Part shown: in pieces, positions 4,492 through 6,770 of the stretch
How positions within the stretch are numbered: the stretch's first letter is position 1
How the letters are laid out: every line of letters starts with the position of its first letter
Assembly: GCA_018263655.1 (NCBI GenBank)
Contig: JAANWY010000367.1
Span: 1-6,770 of the forward strand
DNA from: Anaerolineales bacterium
GTDB lineage: Bacteria; Chloroflexota; Anaerolineae; Epilineales; JAANWY01
Reading direction: 5' to 3'
Length of the DNA stretch: 6,770 bases
Notes under the pieces: model-generated
Database searches by the model: none
Seen by the model: the letters and a program-made list of their open reading frames with translations, nothing else
What the model was told of the DNA's origin: nothing
Program-made: the position numbers and the translations under genes

Positions 4492-4512
4492 CTTGACCAA
4501 CCCTAAGCCTTC

Positions 4513-6585
4513 TCACTCGTATCGCAGGGCGTCGATGGGGTTCAGTCGCGCTGCCCGGCGAGCCGGGTAGATGCCGAAGAATAGACCGATAGCCATAGAG
4601 AAGATTGTCGCGACCAGAACAGAGTCGAGGCCGACACTTGGTTCCAGGGTGTACCCCCCCATGTCGGTGCCCGAGGCAGCTTGTGAGGCGAGAAAGCCGA
4701 GGGCAACGCCAATAATTCCACCGCACAAACTCAGAACCGTTGCCTCCGTCAGGAATTGAGACAGGATATCCTGCCGGCGAGCGCCAACGGCCTTGCGGAT
4801 ACCGATCTCCCGCGTCCGCTCGGTGACCGACACCAGCATGATGTTCATGATTCCGATGCCACCCACGATGAGGGAGATGCCGGCCACGCCACCCATGAAG
4901 GTCGTGAAGATGCTCATCATCTCGTTGGCAACGTCCAGCACCTCCCGCTGACTGAGCAGGACAAAGTCGTCCTCGTCGCTGCTCTTGAGGTCATGCCGCT
5001 CACGCAGAATCGTGGTTACTTCGTCCATGACTCGATCGATGTAGGCTGAGTCGCCAACTTGAACGTTGATCAGTGAAACGCTGTAGGCGCCTCGGTAACG
5101 CGTCCGCTCCGAGAGTCGGGTTTTGGCCGTCGTCAGTGGTACGAGGATGACCTCATCCTGATTGGCAAAGCTGGTTCCCCCCTTCTCTTCCATGACACCG
5201 ATCACTTTGAAAGGGGTGTTGCGCACCCGAATCTGCTTCCCGATGGGATCCACGTCGCCGAATAGTTCGTCAACCACCGTCTGGCCTAGCACAGCTACCG
5301 GCCGGTGTGCTGCCAGGTCCTCTCGGGTGAAGAACACGCCCTCCGCAGTGTAGAATTGGCGCGCACCCTCATACCCTGGCGTCGTCCCGGTGATTCGGGT
5401 GTTCATGTTGGCGCCGGCATAAACGATTTGTTCAGACGAGGTCACCTCCGGAACAGCGTTGACGACCAACGGGGATGGAATGCGTGACGCGATGGCCTCT
5501 GCATCTTCATCCGTCAGCGTAATGGCAGTGCCGGCTGCGCTGCGGGCGCCTCCACGCTCGGTGCTGCCTGGCTGCACGAAAATAAGGTCTGTGCCAATCT
5601 GCTGGATCTGGGCCATCAGGGCCTCTCTGGTAGCCCGACCGAGTGACAGCATGCCGATCACGGCCGCGACGCCGATCACGATCCCGAGAACAGTGAGAAA
5701 CGAGCGCATTTTGTTGGCGCTCAGGCTCCGCAGAGCGATATGCAAACTCTCGACGACGCTTATGACACCCGTCCGGTCATCCTCAGAGGATCTGACACGG
5801 GGGGCTTGTTGAGCAGGCGACCGGTCGCGCAAGCGCTCGTCTTCCGCAACTTGGCCGTCGAAAAGGTGGATGATGCGTTGCGCCCGTTCAGCGACATCCA
5901 GATCATGGGTGACCATGATGACAGTGAGACCCTGTTGATGGAGCTGTTCAAAGGTCTCCATAATCTCTATGCCCGTTTTGCTGTCCAAGTTACCGGTCGG
6001 CTCATCAGCCAAGATGATGGCCGGCTGGCTGACCAGCGCCCGAGCAATGGCCACGCGCTGCTGTTGTCCGCCAGAGAGTTCATTGGGGTGGTGGTGGACG
6101 CGTTCCCCGAGACCAACGGTTTCCAGGGCCTCCGTGGCTTTGTCCCGCCGGTGGTCAGACCCATTGTAAACCAGCGGTAGTTCCACGTTGTCTATAGCCG
6201 GGGTTCGAGCCAGCAGATTGAAGGTCTGGAATACGAAGCCGATGCGACGGTTACGGATGTCGGCCAGTTGGTCATCGTCCAGATCCGCCACCTCGGAGCC
6301 GGCCAGTCGGTACGAACCTGACGTGGGTTGATCCAGGCAACCGATGATGTTCATCAGCGTGGACTTGCCGGACCCCGAGGGTCCGACGATGGCCACGTAC
6401 TCTCCCGCCTCGATATCGACGGAGACACCTCGAAGGGCCCGTACTTCCACCTCACCTAACTGATAGACCTTGGTGACGTCTCTCAGTTCAATGACGGGTG
6501 TTTTTCCGGTATTCGGTGCTGCTTCCGCTGTTGCCTTCAGTGTTGAAATGCGTTCCACGTCTTGTTTACAATTACCTCCCGCCAA
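4513..6585 (-). CDS. MacB-like fused ABC exporter (ATPase + permease)
   Basis: This is a MacB/FtsX-type transporter of 690 residues. MacB dimers use ATP to drive export of macrolides, peptides or lipid-linked substrates by mechanotransmission. The N-terminal ATPase (about 31-255) has Walker A GPSGSGKST (68-76), Q-loop Q120, signature LSGGQ (170-174), Walker B IILADE (190-195), then PTGNLDS, and switch H227. All catalytic residues are present. Transmembrane helix 1 is at about 296-316, the extracytoplasmic MacB core domain at about 320-555, and helices 2-4 at about 559-584, 614-636 and 651-673, with the FtsX-type loop TEREIGIRKAVGAR-like at 588-603. E. coli MacB is slightly shorter. The start is uncertain. 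TTG 6585 has no ribosome site, and a strong GGGAGGT lies inside the frame (6574-6580), with GTG 6558 the next in-frame start, 15 bases away (681 residues). No MacA-type adaptor or outer-membrane partner is in the window, and repeats fill the upstream side. It converges with the MFS gene. Confidence 0.93.
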   Translation of the reverse strand: MAGGNCKQDVERISTLKATAEAAPNTGKTPVIELRDVTKVYQLGEVEVRALRGVSVDIEAGEYVAIVGPSGSGKSTLMNIIGCLDQPTSGSYRLAGSEVADLDDDQLADIRNRRIGFVFQTFNLLARTPAIDNVELPLVYNGSDHRRDKATEALETVGLGERVHHHPNELSGGQQQRVAIARALVSQPAIILADEPTGNLDSKTGIEIMETFEQLHQQGLTVIMVTHDLDVAERAQRIIHLFDGQVAEDERLRDRSPAQQAPRVRSSEDDRTGVISVVESLHIALRSLSANKMRSFLTVLGIVIGVAAVIGMLSLGRATREALMAQIQQIGTDLIFVQPGSTERGGARSAAGTAITLTDEDAEAIASRIPSPLVVNAVPEVTSSEQIVYAGANMNTRITGTTPGYEGARQFYTAEGVFFTREDLAAHRPVAVLGQTVVDELFGDVDPIGKQIRVRNTPFKVIGVMEEKGGTSFANQDEVILVPLTTAKTRLSERTRYRGAYSVSLINVQVGDSAYIDRVMDEVTTILRERHDLKSSDEDDFVLLSQREVLDVANEMMSIFTTFMGGVAGISLIVGGIGIMNIMLVSVTERTREIGIRKAVGARRQDILSQFLTEATVLSLCGGIIGVALGFLASQAASGTDMGGYTLEPSVGLDSVLVATIFSMAIGLFFGIYPARRAARLNPIDALRYE
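6574..6580 (-). promoter_or_regulatory. Strong Shine-Dalgarno inside the ABC frame
   Basis: GGGAGGT on the minus strand is the only good ribosome site near the ABC start, but it lies downstream of TTG 6585 and 15 bases upstream of GTG 6558. The long spacing makes neither start ideal. GTG 6558 is favoured by the site, TTG 6585 by frame length alone. Confidence 0.4.
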
Positions 6586-6589
6586 GCTT

Positions 6590-6704
6590 GCATTACCGTC
6601 CGATGTTGGGCGAAACCGTCCGATGTTGGGCGAAGGTCTCCCGACCGAGCCCGATTCTTTGCATTACGTCCGATGTTGGGCGAAGGTCTCCGACCGAGCC
6701 CGTT
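6590..6704. repeat. Tandem repeat of CGTCCGATGTTGGGCGAA units
   Basis: The 18-mer CGTCCGATGTTGGGCGAA occurs at 6597-6614, 6617-6634 and 6667-6684. The first two copies are 20 bp apart. Copies two and three are each followed by GGTCTC(C)CGACCGAGCCCG and are preceded by GCATTAC (6590 and 6661), so a larger unit of about 45-65 bp is duplicated, with an internal duplication of 20 bp in the first copy. The array abuts the start of the ABC gene and would lie in its upstream region. Confidence 0.75.
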
Positions 6705-6733
6705 TCGCCTCGGTCAGGAGACCTTCGGCGATC
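6681..6733. repeat. Inverted repeat and second copy of the left-edge 29-mer
   Basis: CGAAGGTCTCCGACCGAG (6681-6698) is the inverse of CTCGGTCAGGAGACCTTCG (6709-6727), with one extra base in the right arm and a short loop. The sequence 6705-6733, read on the minus strand, matches 122-150 on the plus strand with 28 of 29 bases. The same dispersed repeat is therefore present at both ends of the window in opposite orientation. Confidence 0.7.
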
Positions 6734-6747
6734 AAACAGCGCTGTTT
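6734..6747. repeat. 14-bp perfect palindrome
   Basis: AAACAGCGCTGTTT is a perfect palindrome centred on AGCGCT. It could be a protein-binding site or part of the adjacent repeat. No gene start lies close enough to assign a role. Confidence 0.5.
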
Positions 6748-6770
6748 TGCGAAATGTGCCATTGTCGAGT

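Larger units (their letters stand above)
4401..4507. mobile_element. Element B: 107-bp TIR repeat, relative of element A
   Basis: The inverted ends are CTAAGGGCCTGTCAAAATAT (4401-4420) and TTTCTTGACCAACCCTAAG (4489-4507). Shared blocks with element A include GGTTCCCG/TTCCCG, TTCTCC, the TAGG...CCTA inner pair, AACGGGAAG and TTCTTGAC. TTCCCG (4424-4429) pairs with CGGGAA (4479-4484), and TAGGCG (4438-4443) with CGCCTA. It differs from element A mainly by a GC-rich expansion of the loop. It fills the space between the convergent stop codons of the MFS and ABC genes. Confidence 0.6.

Noticed and set aside
4571..6180. Several plus-strand frames inside the ABC gene
   Set aside because: They are shadows of the MacB-like coding sequence, which has all its ABC motifs on the minus strand.
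6590..6704. Possible CRISPR array
   Set aside because: The repeated 18-mers have irregular spacing (20 and 50 bp), and the spacers are themselves repeats. There is no leader and there are no cas genes.
6664..6770. Minus-strand frame open from the right edge, ATG 6762 to TAA 6664
   Set aside because: Most of it is dispersed repeat sequence, and it is too short to judge. It is recorded as a finding rather than a gene.

Overview
The window is about 6.8 kb of moderately GC-rich bacterial DNA. It carries five protein genes separated by unusually repeat-rich intergenic DNA. No rRNA, tRNA or CRISPR array was seen. The origin is inferred, not proven. A Thr/Pro-rich linker leading to a bacterial SH3 domain, a fused MacB-type transporter, dense small palindromic repeats and degenerate heptanucleotide repeats together suggest an Anaerolineae-like member of the Chloroflexota, possibly from a metagenome assembly.

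Layout from the left. Positions 1-338 hold no convincing gene. They contain an 18-bp inverted repeat (111-163) and a 131-bp element with terminal inverted repeats (188-318), at whose exact centre lies a perfect 54-bp palindrome (227-280) that looks like a bidirectional intrinsic terminator. Two minus-strand genes follow. The first in transcription order (1659-2018) encodes a small four-helix membrane protein and has a perfect-consensus promoter at 2081-2109. The second (339-1547) encodes a membrane protein with an N-terminal Cys3His zinc-type motif, one transmembrane helix, an extracytoplasmic domain, a Thr/Pro linker and an SH3 domain. An 85-bp repeat (element A, 1578-1662) lies between them. 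Diverging from the 2081-2109 promoter is a second perfect-consensus promoter (2287-2314), which drives a MarR-family regulator (2326-2808).

Downstream of marR, an intergenic region of roughly 300 bp carries heptanucleotide repeats, a branched REP-like structure and an intrinsic terminator (3097-3121). The terminator ends only 27 bp before the start of a DHA1-type MFS drug/proton antiporter (3149-4393). I see no separate promoter for the MFS gene, so read-through from the marR promoter past a possible attenuator is a reasonable model. The MFS gene converges on a minus-strand MacB-like ABC exporter gene (4513-6585). Element B (4401-4507), a relative of element A, sits between the two stop codons and contains a terminator for the ABC gene.

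Positions 6586-6770 are repeats: tandem copies of a ~20-bp unit and an inverted copy of a 29-bp sequence that also occurs at 122-150, so the same repeat family brackets the window in opposite orientation.

Functionally, marR, the MFS pump and the MacB-like exporter look like a small efflux or self-protection locus. The two minus-strand membrane genes form a separate envelope unit of unknown role. The most unusual material is the intergenic repeat architecture, together with the plant-WRC-like zinc motif in the SH3 protein.
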